From contig DTSC01000110.1 in NCBI GenBank assembly GCA_012965625.1, forward strand, positions 1 through 14,586: 14,586 bases of DNA. Direction: 5' to 3'. Below are positions 7,414 to 14,586 of this stretch, piece by piece. Position numbers and translations under genes: made by a program. The stretch's first letter is position 1. Every line of letters begins with the position of its first letter. The notes under the pieces were generated by a model, which made no database searches, had not been told where the DNA came from, and worked only from the letters and a program-made list of their open reading frames with translations. The stretch comes from Flavobacteriales bacterium. GTDB taxonomy: Bacteria > Bacteroidota > Bacteroidia > NORP154.

Positions 7414-9798
7414 TTAAAAAGTCATACTGGCACCAAAACTGGGCAAAATCGGTAGCTGATCTACTCTTTGATATTTTGTCCTATCAAAATAGAAGATGTT
7501 CTGTCGATTATAACTATTCGTAATACTAAAAACAACCTCAAGAGTTGAATTATCTGCTAATTCAAATTTTCTCTTTACTGAGGCATCCAATCTATGATAA
7601 GTTGGCAATCTTCCATCATTAAGGGGGCCATAAACATAACCAAGCAAACCATTAGTCGCAGTATAATCTGTACTGATACCATCATCAAAAGAGTGCTTTT
7701 CAAAGACTCCTTGGGTTTGTGTAAATGGAAATCCAGTTCCAAGGTTCCACCTTGCATTCACCTCCCAATTCAAATCAGCACCAAAAGTGTAGGATGTAAC
7801 AAAATTGACATTATGCCTTCTATCAAAATGTGGATTGTAATTGATCTTTTCTCCATTAGCATCCGTCATAACATCATCATACCTTGTAACAAAACCCAAA
7901 GAATAAACTACCCAGACGTACCAACGTTTGTAATCATATTTTAATAAAAAATCAGCACCATAAGCAGAACCTCTTTCAACAACAAAGTCCTTTTTCTGAT
8001 AATCTGGTTTATCCTCAAATTCTGGCGTGTCATCATACAGTTTATTCCTATTAATATTAGTAAGCTGGTTAAATAGTTTATAATATCCTTCAAGATTAAT
8101 GTTGATATGATTGGTAAGGTCGTATTCAAAACCCAGAATGGCATGCCGAGCTTTTTGTAGTGCATCTACAACCTCTTTACCATCAAATTCTTTCTGAAGG
8201 TTGTCAGGCCCAGACAGGAATCCATAAAACAAATTCACCACATCTCTGTCAGAAACTGCAGATATCAAGTTTTGAGAATAAAATCCACCAGCGAACTTGA
8301 CTCTAAATCTGTCAGAGGCATTGTACTTCAAGCCGAATCGAGGTTCAGGAGAGAAAGTAGAAAGTGAAGCATAGTAATGTGCTCTAAAGCTGGGCTCAAT
8401 TAGTAACTTATCAAAAACCTTCTTGTATTTAATATACCCTGCTAATTCAGTGGTGAAATCCGTTTGCTCTATCAACCGATCAACTTGATTATAAAATTTA
8501 AAATCAGTTTCAAATCCCAAGATCTCAAGACCATATTTTAGTTCATCCTTGCCTAAGAAATAGGTAAAATCAAGGCCCATATTAAATCCTGAAATTTTGC
8601 TCGTTCTTGGGTGGTTATCCTCTTCCTCCAGTGCAATCTTGTAATCTGAAAAAGAGAAGTTTCCTTCAACCAGAATGGGTGTATTTCCTGGAATTAACAA
8701 AAACTTACTTCCAAAACCTGAAGAATTCCAGTGAAGATCTGAAACTTGTTGATATTTAACCCTGTCATTAAAGGAGAACCCAAATAGATTTATCCTGCTG
8801 CCGTCTGAACCGTTAAAAGAAACCTTCCCATATAAATCTGTAAATGTATAGGGCAGACCTTCAGAATAATTATCATCTGAGACTTGATCAATCCAACCTT
8901 TTGTAATATTATCCATCCAGTCTGCATAAAGTAATTTTGAACTTTGTTTTAGATATGAATGTTTACCAGAAAACACAAATGTGGAGCTGCTCTTAGATTC
9001 TTCGGTTGCTTTTTTAATTGGACCTTCAAGCAGCAACTTTGCTGCAAAGGGGTTTACTGATGATTTGCCTATAATTCGTTTTCTATTGCCATCCCTGGTA
9101 GTGATGTCCATTATTGATGAGATTCTCCCACCATATTCACTGTTAAACCCACCTGTATAAACATCTGCACTTCTAATAAGATCTGCATCAAACACTGAAA
9201 ATAAACCAATAGAATGAAATGGGTTATAGATGATCATGCCGTCTAGTAATACCTTATTTTGAATTGGAGACCCCCCTCTTATATATAGCTGACCACCCTG
9301 ATCACCTGTAAAGACTACACCAGGTAAAACCTGAAGGTACTGTGCAAGATCTGCTTCACCACCCACAGTGGGAAGTTGTTTGATCTGTTTGGGAGTAATT
9401 TTAATTACGGATGTACGCACTTCAGTTTTAGCTTCTTGCTTATCGGCAGACACTTCTACTATACCTAGATTGATGGATGACTTTTTTATGGTAAGCTGCC
9501 TGGTTATAATCTGGTTCTTCTTTAAATTGATCGGCAAAAACAATGTATCATATCCTAGAAACGTTACGATTAGCTTATATGTGCCTTCAGGCACTTGAGA
9601 TATCGTATAATAGCCATTTACATCTGTAGACGCTCCATAAGTTGTGCCCTGAAGAATAACATTGGTGTAGATAATAGGTTCACCTGTAGATTCATCATAT
9701 ACAAACCCCCTAACTGTACTTTTTTGGGCATAAGCCAGATGGTGGCTGCCAATTACTTGTACCAAAACAATAAAAGAGAACAAGAAAACAAATCTCAT
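7414..9798 (-). CDS. TonB-dependent outer-membrane receptor with carboxypeptidase-like N-domain
   Basis: This 794-residue outer-membrane protein should import an unknown ligand using TonB energy. Residues 1-24 form a signal peptide ending AYA before Gln25. A carboxypeptidase-regulatory-like beta domain covers about 27-105 (VRGFVYDESTGEPIIYTNV, DVNGYYTISQVPEGTY). The plug domain spans about 125-235, with ADLAQYLQVLPGVVFTGDQG (149-168), LYIRGGSP (171-178), NKVLLDGMIIYNPFH (181-195) and GGFNSEYGGRISSIMDITTR (216-235). The rest is a beta-barrel of alternating aromatic strands ending SFGASMTF, with the terminal Phe typical of BAM substrates. It is shorter than a typical SusC (about 1000 residues) and no SusD-like lipoprotein gene is adjacent, so it is not part of a visible polysaccharide utilisation locus. 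It belongs to the CarboxypepD_reg-plug-barrel group of TonB receptors common in Bacteroidota. The substrate cannot be inferred from neighbours. Confidence 0.93.
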   Translation of the reverse strand: MRFVFLFSFIVLVQVIGSHHLAYAQKSTVRGFVYDESTGEPIIYTNVILQGTTYGASTDVNGYYTISQVPEGTYKLIVTFLGYDTLFLPINLKKNQIITRQLTIKKSSINLGIVEVSADKQEAKTEVRTSVIKITPKQIKQLPTVGGEADLAQYLQVLPGVVFTGDQGGQLYIRGGSPIQNKVLLDGMIIYNPFHSIGLFSVFDADLIRSADVYTGGFNSEYGGRISSIMDITTRDGNRKRIIGKSSVNPFAAKLLLEGPIKKATEESKSSSTFVFSGKHSYLKQSSKLLYADWMDNITKGWIDQVSDDNYSEGLPYTFTDLYGKVSFNGSDGSRINLFGFSFNDRVKYQQVSDLHWNSSGFGSKFLLIPGNTPILVEGNFSFSDYKIALEEEDNHPRTSKISGFNMGLDFTYFLGKDELKYGLEILGFETDFKFYNQVDRLIEQTDFTTELAGYIKYKKVFDKLLIEPSFRAHYYASLSTFSPEPRFGLKYNASDRFRVKFAGGFYSQNLISAVSDRDVVNLFYGFLSGPDNLQKEFDGKEVVDALQKARHAILGFEYDLTNHININLEGYYKLFNQLTNINRNKLYDDTPEFEDKPDYQKKDFVVERGSAYGADFLLKYDYKRWYVWVVYSLGFVTRYDDVMTDANGEKINYNPHFDRRHNVNFVTSYTFGADLNWEVNARWNLGTGFPFTQTQGVFEKHSFDDGISTDYTATNGLLGYVYGPLNDGRLPTYHRLDASVKRKFELADNSTLEVVFSITNSYNRQNIFYFDRTKYQRVDQLPILPSFGASMTF

Positions 9799-9818
9799 GG
9801 AATGTAAAAAATTGATTG

Positions 9819-9826
9819 CAAATATA
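9819..9826 (-). promoter_or_regulatory. candidate -7 promoter box for the TonB receptor gene
   Basis: On the minus strand this reads TATATTTG, an exact TAnnTTTG match, 20 bases before the receptor ATG. It lies in the 101-base gap between the receptor and EVE genes, which otherwise shows nothing recognisable. No clear -33 TTTG is present, only a T-rich tract at about the right distance. Confidence 0.45.
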
Positions 9827-9899
9827 GTTAATGAGACGTAAAAAACTTGATATGGATAAAAGGGTTAAACTGAATAATAGAAAATTATGCCTTTTTTCT

Positions 9900-10319
9900 T
9901 TAAGCATCTTCATTCCCCAACAAAACAACATACTCAAATTCCTTCTTTGCAAGTGGCATGACAGATAACCTAGACTGTTTAACCAATGTAATATTTTTAA
10001 GTTTTGGTTCTTCCTTGATCCGTTTTAATGAAACCGGAAACTTGAAGGAAAAAATCGGTTCAATGTCTACTGCAACCCATCTATCATCATCTGTAGTTGG
10101 ATCCTGATAATACTCTTTGATCACCCGAGCACATCCAACAACCTCAAGCCCTTCATTGCTATGGTAAAAAAGCACCTGATCATTTAGCTTCATCGCTTTT
10201 AGATGTATTCGCGCACCATAACTTCGTACACCATCCCAATAGGTCCACTTATCTTTAAGAAATTCTGACCAGGAGTACTTATATGGCTCTGATTTTACAA
10301 GAAAATAATTCATCGGCAT
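9900..10319 (-). CDS. EVE domain protein (YTH/PUA-like modified-base reader)
   Basis: A 139-residue protein consisting essentially of one EVE domain, a PUA-like fold related to YTH and ASCH domains. Family hallmarks are NYFLVKSEPYKYSW (4-17), WDGVRSYGARIHLKAMKLND (28-47), VLFYHSNEG (49-57), VVGCARVIKEYY (60-71), DPTTDDDRWVAVDIEP (73-88) and LVKQSRLSVMPL (112-123). EVE proteins are known or proposed to bind modified nucleobases, and homologs such as human THYN1 bind modified cytosine. The cellular role of the stand-alone bacterial form is unclear. The start could be Met1 (10319) or Met3 (10313); most relatives begin MNYxLVKSEP, which favours Met3, but there is no Shine-Dalgarno to decide. It begins 17 bases after the holA stop on the same strand, so the two are probably cotranscribed. 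Confidence 0.93.
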   Translation of the reverse strand: MPMNYFLVKSEPYKYSWSEFLKDKWTYWDGVRSYGARIHLKAMKLNDQVLFYHSNEGLEVVGCARVIKEYYQDPTTDDDRWVAVDIEPIFSFKFPVSLKRIKEEPKLKNITLVKQSRLSVMPLAKKEFEYVVLLGNEDA

Positions 10320-10336
10320 CTATTTAAGATACAACA

Positions 10337-11335
10337 TTAGTGTAATATTTTAAATACCAGTTCTTTTATTAATTCTGACCCTGGCGTCGAAGCATTTCCA
10401 ACACCTTTAGAGCGAAGGTCATATTCCCTTATATCTGATATTACATGCATAATTTTTACCGGGTGAAAGTTTCGAGCCGCCACTTCATATTCATTAACAA
10501 AATATGGATTAATCTTAAGGATAGATGCAACATTGTTCCTGGATTTGTCAACAATTTTATGAAATAGCACCAGTTTATTAAAATAGGAATATAGTGAGGA
10601 AATCGTTAAGACGACAGGGTTTCCAGTTGGGTTGGCGGCAAAATGATTAATAATTTGATTGGCTTTTAAGACATTTCGGATGCCAATGGCTTTTTGCAAT
10701 TCAAACCGGTTAAACTCCTTGCTTATTCCGATATTTGTTTCAATATGCTCTTCATTGATTGTGGAGCCATTTGGAAGGTTAACCATTAGCTTTTCCAGCT
10801 CATTGGTAATGGTTCCTAAATCTGTACCTAAATATTCAGTTAACATTAGCAGTGCGGGAGGATTAATTTTATATCCTTGTGCACTTAAATAATTATTAAT
10901 CCAGGAATGCACCTTGTTCTCATAAAGCTTACCAGATTCAAATACTACTCCGGCTTTGCCAATATCTTTAGTAAACTTTTTTCTTCCATCTAACTTTTTG
11001 TACTTGTAACAAATTACAAGGATGGTCGATTTCAAAGGGTTACCAATATATCTTTCAAGGCCTTCTATATTTTTTATCGTTTGAGCCTCCTTTATTATTA
11101 CTACCTGGTAGTTTGCCATCATTGGAAAACGTTTTGCCTCAGAAATAATGGTATCAACATCAATATCCCTTCCATAAAGAATTGTTTGATTAAATTCTTT
11201 TTCTGCCTCAGTAAGCACATTGCCAGCAATATAATTACTTATCTCATCTATAAAATATGGCTCCTCCCCCATCAGGAAATATACAGGATGATAAACCTTG
11301 TTTTTTAAGTCTGATATAATCTGCTCAAACGTCAT
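10337..11335 (-). CDS. holA: DNA polymerase III subunit delta
   Basis: HolA is the delta subunit of the clamp loader, the wrench that opens the beta sliding clamp during replication. The 332-residue length is normal. Family landmarks are the N-terminal YFLMGEEPYFIDE (19-31), EAKRFPMMANYQVVIIKEA (66-84), the strand with STILVICYKYKKLDGRKK (103-120), the middle-domain GTDLGTITNELEKL (170-183) and the C-terminal collar helices with LTISSLYSYFNKL (243-255) and YDLRSKGVGN (305-314). As usual for delta, there is no functional Walker A. The gene is transcribed leftward with the EVE gene 17 bases downstream, and divergently from the HsdR_N-like gene. The 161-base divergent region upstream holds its promoter; the nearest match is an imperfect TACATTCG on the minus strand at 11359-11366. 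Confidence 0.93.
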   Translation of the reverse strand: MTFEQIISDLKNKVYHPVYFLMGEEPYFIDEISNYIAGNVLTEAEKEFNQTILYGRDIDVDTIISEAKRFPMMANYQVVIIKEAQTIKNIEGLERYIGNPLKSTILVICYKYKKLDGRKKFTKDIGKAGVVFESGKLYENKVHSWINNYLSAQGYKINPPALLMLTEYLGTDLGTITNELEKLMVNLPNGSTINEEHIETNIGISKEFNRFELQKAIGIRNVLKANQIINHFAANPTGNPVVLTISSLYSYFNKLVLFHKIVDKSRNNVASILKINPYFVNEYEVAARNFHPVKIMHVISDIREYDLRSKGVGNASTPGSELIKELVFKILH

Positions 11336-11356
11336 TTATCTATAATTTACAATAGC

Positions 11357-11370
11357 TACGAATGTACGAA
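11357..11370. repeat. short tandem repeat TACGAA upstream of holA
   Basis: TACGAA occurs twice with an 8-base period (11357-11362 and 11365-11370), about 22 bases upstream of the holA start. It overlaps the imperfect -7-like element. It may be a regulator half-site pair or chance. The rest of the 161-base divergent gap shows only a 7-bp AT-rich inverted repeat. Confidence 0.3.
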
Positions 11371-11425
11371 ATGTTCCTAAATTAAATGATAGCGATCTGT
11401 TCTGTTGATAGAAAAATCAATTTCT

Positions 11426-11444
11426 TTTCTTTAGACCAAAGAAA
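11426..11444. repeat. inverted repeat in the holA / HsdR_N divergent region
   Basis: TTTCTTT (11426-11432) is separated by AGACC from AAAGAAA (11438-11444), a perfect 7-bp stem with a 5-base loop. It lies midway between the divergent genes, so it could be a shared operator. The composition is very AT-rich, so chance is a serious alternative. There is no T-run making it a terminator. Confidence 0.3.
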
Positions 11445-11496
11445 CTAAACCCAGATTATTTGTAGATTCGTGTTCTATTGAATATAGTAGGGACGT

Positions 11497-11946
11497 ATGG
11501 ACGCATTGAACTTTCCGACATATGCTTTTAAGGTAAGAGCCGAAGGCGATCAAAAACAAATATTTGATGAGATCAGAAAGAAATATATTGCCCTAACACC
11601 AGAAGAATGGGTAAGGCAACACATGATCAAGTACCTAACAAAAGAAAAAAAATATCCATCTGGTTTATTTGCCATTGAAACCGGTTTAAAGTATAACAAG
11701 CTTCAGAAAAGAACAGATTTAGTTGTTTATCAACGTGATGGCTTGCCACTTCTTTTGGTTGAGTGTAAAGCACCAGGGGTAACCATCAATGAGCAACCAT
11801 TCAATCAAATAGCTTCCTATAATAAAAAGCTGCAAAGCAAATACTTAATTGTAACAAATGGCATTTCTCATTATTGCTGTGAAATTGACTACTCCAATGG
11901 CAAGCTTGAGTTCCTAGATAATATCCCAGTATATTCAGACGATTAA
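11497..11946 (+). CDS. stand-alone HsdR_N-type PD-(D/E)XK nuclease-fold protein
   Basis: A 149-residue protein resembling only the N-terminal nuclease domain of type I restriction subunit HsdR (HSDR_N_2 family). The PD-(D/E)XK signature is visible: Asp74 in KRTDLVVYQ, then Glu89-Cys90-Lys91 in LLVECKAPG. The HsdR-type QxxxY motif follows as FNQIASYN (Gln104, Tyr108). An N-terminal helix carries EEWVRQHMIKYL (36-47). All expected active-site residues are present. There is no helicase domain and no hsdM or hsdS nearby, so this is not a restriction system. Proteins of this type beside holA are, as I recall, common in Bacteroidota, where they are annotated only by domain. ATG 11497 gives a complete domain. 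An imperfect -7 box TAGATTCG lies at 11463-11470. The biological role is unknown. Confidence 0.85.
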   Translation: MDALNFPTYAFKVRAEGDQKQIFDEIRKKYIALTPEEWVRQHMIKYLTKEKKYPSGLFAIETGLKYNKLQKRTDLVVYQRDGLPLLLVECKAPGVTINEQPFNQIASYNKKLQSKYLIVTNGISHYCCEIDYSNGKLEFLDNIPVYSDD

Positions 11947-12011
11947 AATGATCAATAAAATTATAACTTTAGAATAAAATTCTCGTATATAGTTAAGCTA
12001 TTAAAAAGACT

Positions 12012-14586
12012 ATGAATAGGACATTCCTTCTTTTATTATCAATAATCACCTATCTGCTAGGTGCAGGTGTCCATGCTCAAGATATTGCTGCCGACCATAT
12101 ACCCAGAACTGTAATTCTTAAGGTAAAACCAGCGTATCGGAATCTTTGTGGCATAAACCAGATTAACGATATTAGAATCAATTCATTCTTTGATAAAATT
12201 GAGGTAGAAAAATTAGAAAAAAAATTTCCCAATCACCGCCCCCCTGAGCAATTAAAGAATATTGACGGAGAACTGTATGCAGACCTAAGTACAATTTATG
12301 AATTTACATATAAAAAGGATTTTCAGCTGAGTAAAGTATTGAAGTATCTGGATAATTTACCTGAGATTGCCTATGCTGAGCCACACTATATTCCAAAACC
12401 ATTGTTTGTGCCCAACGATGGGACTCTTTCATACCATCTTGGATTAATCCAGGCTTATGATGCCTGGGATTCTACATTTGGAGATACCAATATCGTAATC
12501 GGAATAACGGATTCAGGCACTGATACTGACCACGTTGATCTCCAGGGCAACATAAAATATAATTATGCAGACCCTATTGATGGTGTGGATAATGACTTTG
12601 ATGGTTTTATTGACAATTATAGGGGATGGGATCTTGGCGGAAATGATAATGACCCCTCAATCACATCATCAAATCATGGAATATATGTTGCGGGGTTGGC
12701 AGCTGCAGTTACCAATAACGGAGAAGGAGTTGCGGGAGTTGGTTTTAATTGCAAGTTCCTACCAGTTAAAGTAAGTAATTTGACTAAAGATTTTATTGCT
12801 GCCTATGAGGGCATTGTATATGCAGCCGACCATGGTTGTCAAATAATTAATTGTTCATGGGGTGGGATTTATAAAGCCAGCCAATTTGAGCAAGAGGTTA
12901 TTACCTATGCAAGCATCAATAAAAATGCCTTGGTAATAGCTGCAGCAGGTAATGATGATAATGAAGATGTGTTTATGCCTGCATCTCTAAAATATGTGCT
13001 AAGTGTTGGTGGAACAGATGCTTCGGATTTGAAGACTGAAGGACAATTTGGCTCTACATATGGAATTAACCTTGACCTCTGTGCTCCTGGAGTTGGCACT
13101 AGTTCGACAAATATTAATGGTAATTATATAACATTCGGCAATCCTGGCACATCCTGGGCCGCACCAGTAGTATCGGGATGTGCGGCGATTGTTAAATCTG
13201 TATTTCCAAACTACAACGCTATCCAAATAGGAGAACAATTAAAAGTTACCAGTGACATTATTGATACAATTGCTGGCAATAGTGCCTACATGGGGAAATT
13301 AGGTGCTGGAAGGGTGAATTTATTTAGGGCTATAACGGAAACAGACAAACCATCAATTGTGATGACCAGGAATATTATTACAGATGGAAATGACGATAAA
13401 TTTGAAATTGGAGAGACAATAAATATTAGTGCAACATTTAAAAATTATCTTGATACTACCAATAACCTGTTTGTTATTTTGAGCAGTAATAATCCAAATA
13501 TAACTATCATAAACAATACAATCTTTTTAGGTGCTATAAACACTTTAGACACCGCAGATAATCATTCAACACCCTTTACATTTACCATTGAGGCTACTGC
13601 AAATTATAATGAGGTAATTGGTTTAACATTCAATTATTCAGACGGAACCTATAATGCCGTTGAATATATTAATATAGTAGTCAATAGTGATATGGTTGAT
13701 ATTGAAATAAATGATATCAGCTCAACAATTACAAGTGAATCCAGGTTTGGATATAATGGGCTAAATCCACAACTTGGCTTAGGCTTTAGATATAAAGGAG
13801 AGCAGCTACTTTACGAAGCTGGCTTTATGGTTGGTGCATTAAAGAAAGATACCATCTATGTATCTGATAATGTTTTGGACAGCATAAGACCTGATTCAGA
13901 TTTCACCAGTACATCAATAGCTGTAGCATTAACAACCCCTATTATCTCAGATTTTGATGTAGTGGTTGAAATGAATGATAATAATGCAGATTCTAATATG
14001 ATGAAGATCGGACTTGAACAAAATGTATATGCCTGGGATAATGTTGCTAATGACAACTTTATTATTACAGAATATGAGATCATTAATAATGATACGATTA
14101 CCATGGATAAAGTTTATGCTGGAATTTTTGCAGACTGGGACGTTCGTGATTATTCAGCTAACAGGGCATCAGAAGAGAGCTTTAATAAGATAGGATACGC
14201 TACCAGTACTGAGACTGGCAGCCCTTTTGTTGGTGTTAAACTTTTATCAAGCGGCCCATTTATTCATTATGCGATCGATAATTATGCCGGAGCTCCAGGA
14301 GTAGATATTTTCTCAAGCAACTATACTACATCCAAAAAATACACTACGTTAAGTACCCAGAGGTCAGACGCTGGACTTGTTGGAAATGGCAATGATGTGT
14401 GTGATGTTGTTAGTACAGGGCCATTCACGATTTTACCAGCAGACACTTTATTGGTTGCTTTTGCTTTAATAGCTGGAGATGACTTTATGGACCTGTTGCT
14501 CGCTGCACAAGCAGCACAATTACAATATGATTCAATCTATTATGTGGAAGACACAACAAGCTCATATATTGAAAAACAGGCTTCTG
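12012..14586 (+). CDS. secreted subtilisin-family (S8) serine protease, 3' end outside window
   Basis: At least 858 residues, open at the right edge. A signal peptide ends near residue 22 (GAGVHA before Gln23). Residues 30-130 look like an inhibitor-I9-type propeptide ending YAEPHYIPKP. The S8 catalytic domain spans about 135-440: Asp167 in GITDSGTD, His222 in NHGIYVAG, oxyanion Asn314 in AAAGND and Ser381 in GTSWAAPVVSG, so the triad is intact. The His motif lacks the usual second His (HGTHVAG). An Asp-rich loop, DGVDNDFDGFIDN (190-202), resembles a calcium-binding insert. From about 446 to the edge runs a beta-rich extension of unknown function. A type IX C-terminal sorting domain may lie beyond the window. 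The ATG follows the HsdR_N stop by 65 bases; a one-mismatch -7 box (TAACTTTA, 11964-11971) suggests its own promoter. Secreted, possibly cell-surface; the substrate is unknown. Confidence 0.93.
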   Translation, partial: MNRTFLLLLSIITYLLGAGVHAQDIAADHIPRTVILKVKPAYRNLCGINQINDIRINSFFDKIEVEKLEKKFPNHRPPEQLKNIDGELYADLSTIYEFTYKKDFQLSKVLKYLDNLPEIAYAEPHYIPKPLFVPNDGTLSYHLGLIQAYDAWDSTFGDTNIVIGITDSGTDTDHVDLQGNIKYNYADPIDGVDNDFDGFIDNYRGWDLGGNDNDPSITSSNHGIYVAGLAAAVTNNGEGVAGVGFNCKFLPVKVSNLTKDFIAAYEGIVYAADHGCQIINCSWGGIYKASQFEQEVITYASINKNALVIAAAGNDDNEDVFMPASLKYVLSVGGTDASDLKTEGQFGSTYGINLDLCAPGVGTSSTNINGNYITFGNPGTSWAAPVVSGCAAIVKSVFPNYNAIQIGEQLKVTSDIIDTIAGNSAYMGKLGAGRVNLFRAITETDKPSIVMTRNIITDGNDDKFEIGETINISATFKNYLDTTNNLFVILSSNNPNITIINNTIFLGAINTLDTADNHSTPFTFTIEATANYNEVIGLTFNYSDGTYNAVEYINIVVNSDMVDIEINDISSTITSESRFGYNGLNPQLGLGFRYKGEQLLYEAGFMVGALKKDTIYVSDNVLDSIRPDSDFTSTSIAVALTTPIISDFDVVVEMNDNNADSNMMKIGLEQNVYAWDNVANDNFIITEYEIINNDTITMDKVYAGIFADWDVRDYSANRASEESFNKIGYATSTETGSPFVGVKLLSSGPFIHYAIDNYAGAPGVDIFSSNYTTSKKYTTLSTQRSDAGLVGNGNDVCDVVSTGPFTILPADTLLVAFALIAGDDFMDLLLAAQAAQLQYDSIYYVEDTTSSYIEKQAS

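Noticed and set aside
9710..9952. Minus-strand open frame of 80 codons spanning the receptor start and the EVE gene end
   Set aside because: It overlaps two well-supported genes in another frame and its translation has no recognisable features.
11497..11946. Possible type I restriction-modification locus because of the HsdR-like domain
   Set aside because: Only the N-terminal nuclease domain is present. There is no helicase part and no hsdM or hsdS gene in the flanking sequence, so a restriction system is not supported.
12565..12774. Plus-strand open frame within the protease gene
   Set aside because: It lies wholly inside the S8 catalytic domain in another frame. The protease frame carries the catalytic His and family motifs across this stretch.
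1..14586. CRISPR arrays, tRNA or rRNA genes, insertion sequences, integrases, attachment sites
   Set aside because: No regularly spaced repeats, no tRNA-like cloverleaf or rRNA segments and no transposase or recombinase coding region were found on reading both strands.

Overview
The window reads as ordinary chromosome of an AT-rich member of the Bacteroidota, most likely of the Cytophagales group. The supporting signs are a PorE-like OmpA-family protein (TPR, PD40, CRD and OmpA domains), a TonB-dependent receptor with an N-terminal carboxypeptidase-regulatory-like domain, the long Bacteroidota form of YidC, a DUF6438 lipoprotein, menaquinone synthesis by the futalosine route (MqnA), and TAnnTTTG-type -7 promoter boxes. 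The lineage is inferred from gene content, not from a marker-gene comparison.

Layout. Positions 1-941 (+) hold the 3' end of an EI24/CysZ-like membrane protein gene, overlapped by mqnA starting at TTG. Positions 1036-3027 (+) encode the PorE-like four-domain envelope protein. It meets a leftward block head-on with only 13 bases between the stop codons. That block (3041-7335, -) is, in transcription order, pyrG (CTP synthase), yidC (membrane insertase) and a DUF6438 lipoprotein. Upstream on the same strand come a TonB-dependent receptor (7414-9798), an EVE-domain protein (9900-10319) and holA, DNA polymerase III delta (10337-11335). A 161-base divergent intergenic region separates holA from a rightward stand-alone HsdR_N-type PD-(D/E)XK protein (11497-11946). 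After that, a large secreted subtilisin-family (S8) protease starts at 12012 and runs off the right edge still open.

Most of this is housekeeping (CTP synthesis, membrane protein insertion, clamp loading, menaquinone) plus cell-envelope and secretion functions (TonB receptor, PorE-like protein, lipoprotein, secreted protease). I see no rRNA, tRNA, CRISPR array, insertion sequence or integrase, and no intergenic stretch longer than about 160 bases. No clear new multi-gene system is visible. The best candidates for a second look are the conserved-looking trio of HsdR_N nuclease-fold protein, HolA and EVE protein, the non-lipoprotein form of the PorE-like protein, and the S8 protease with an altered His motif and a long C-terminal extension.
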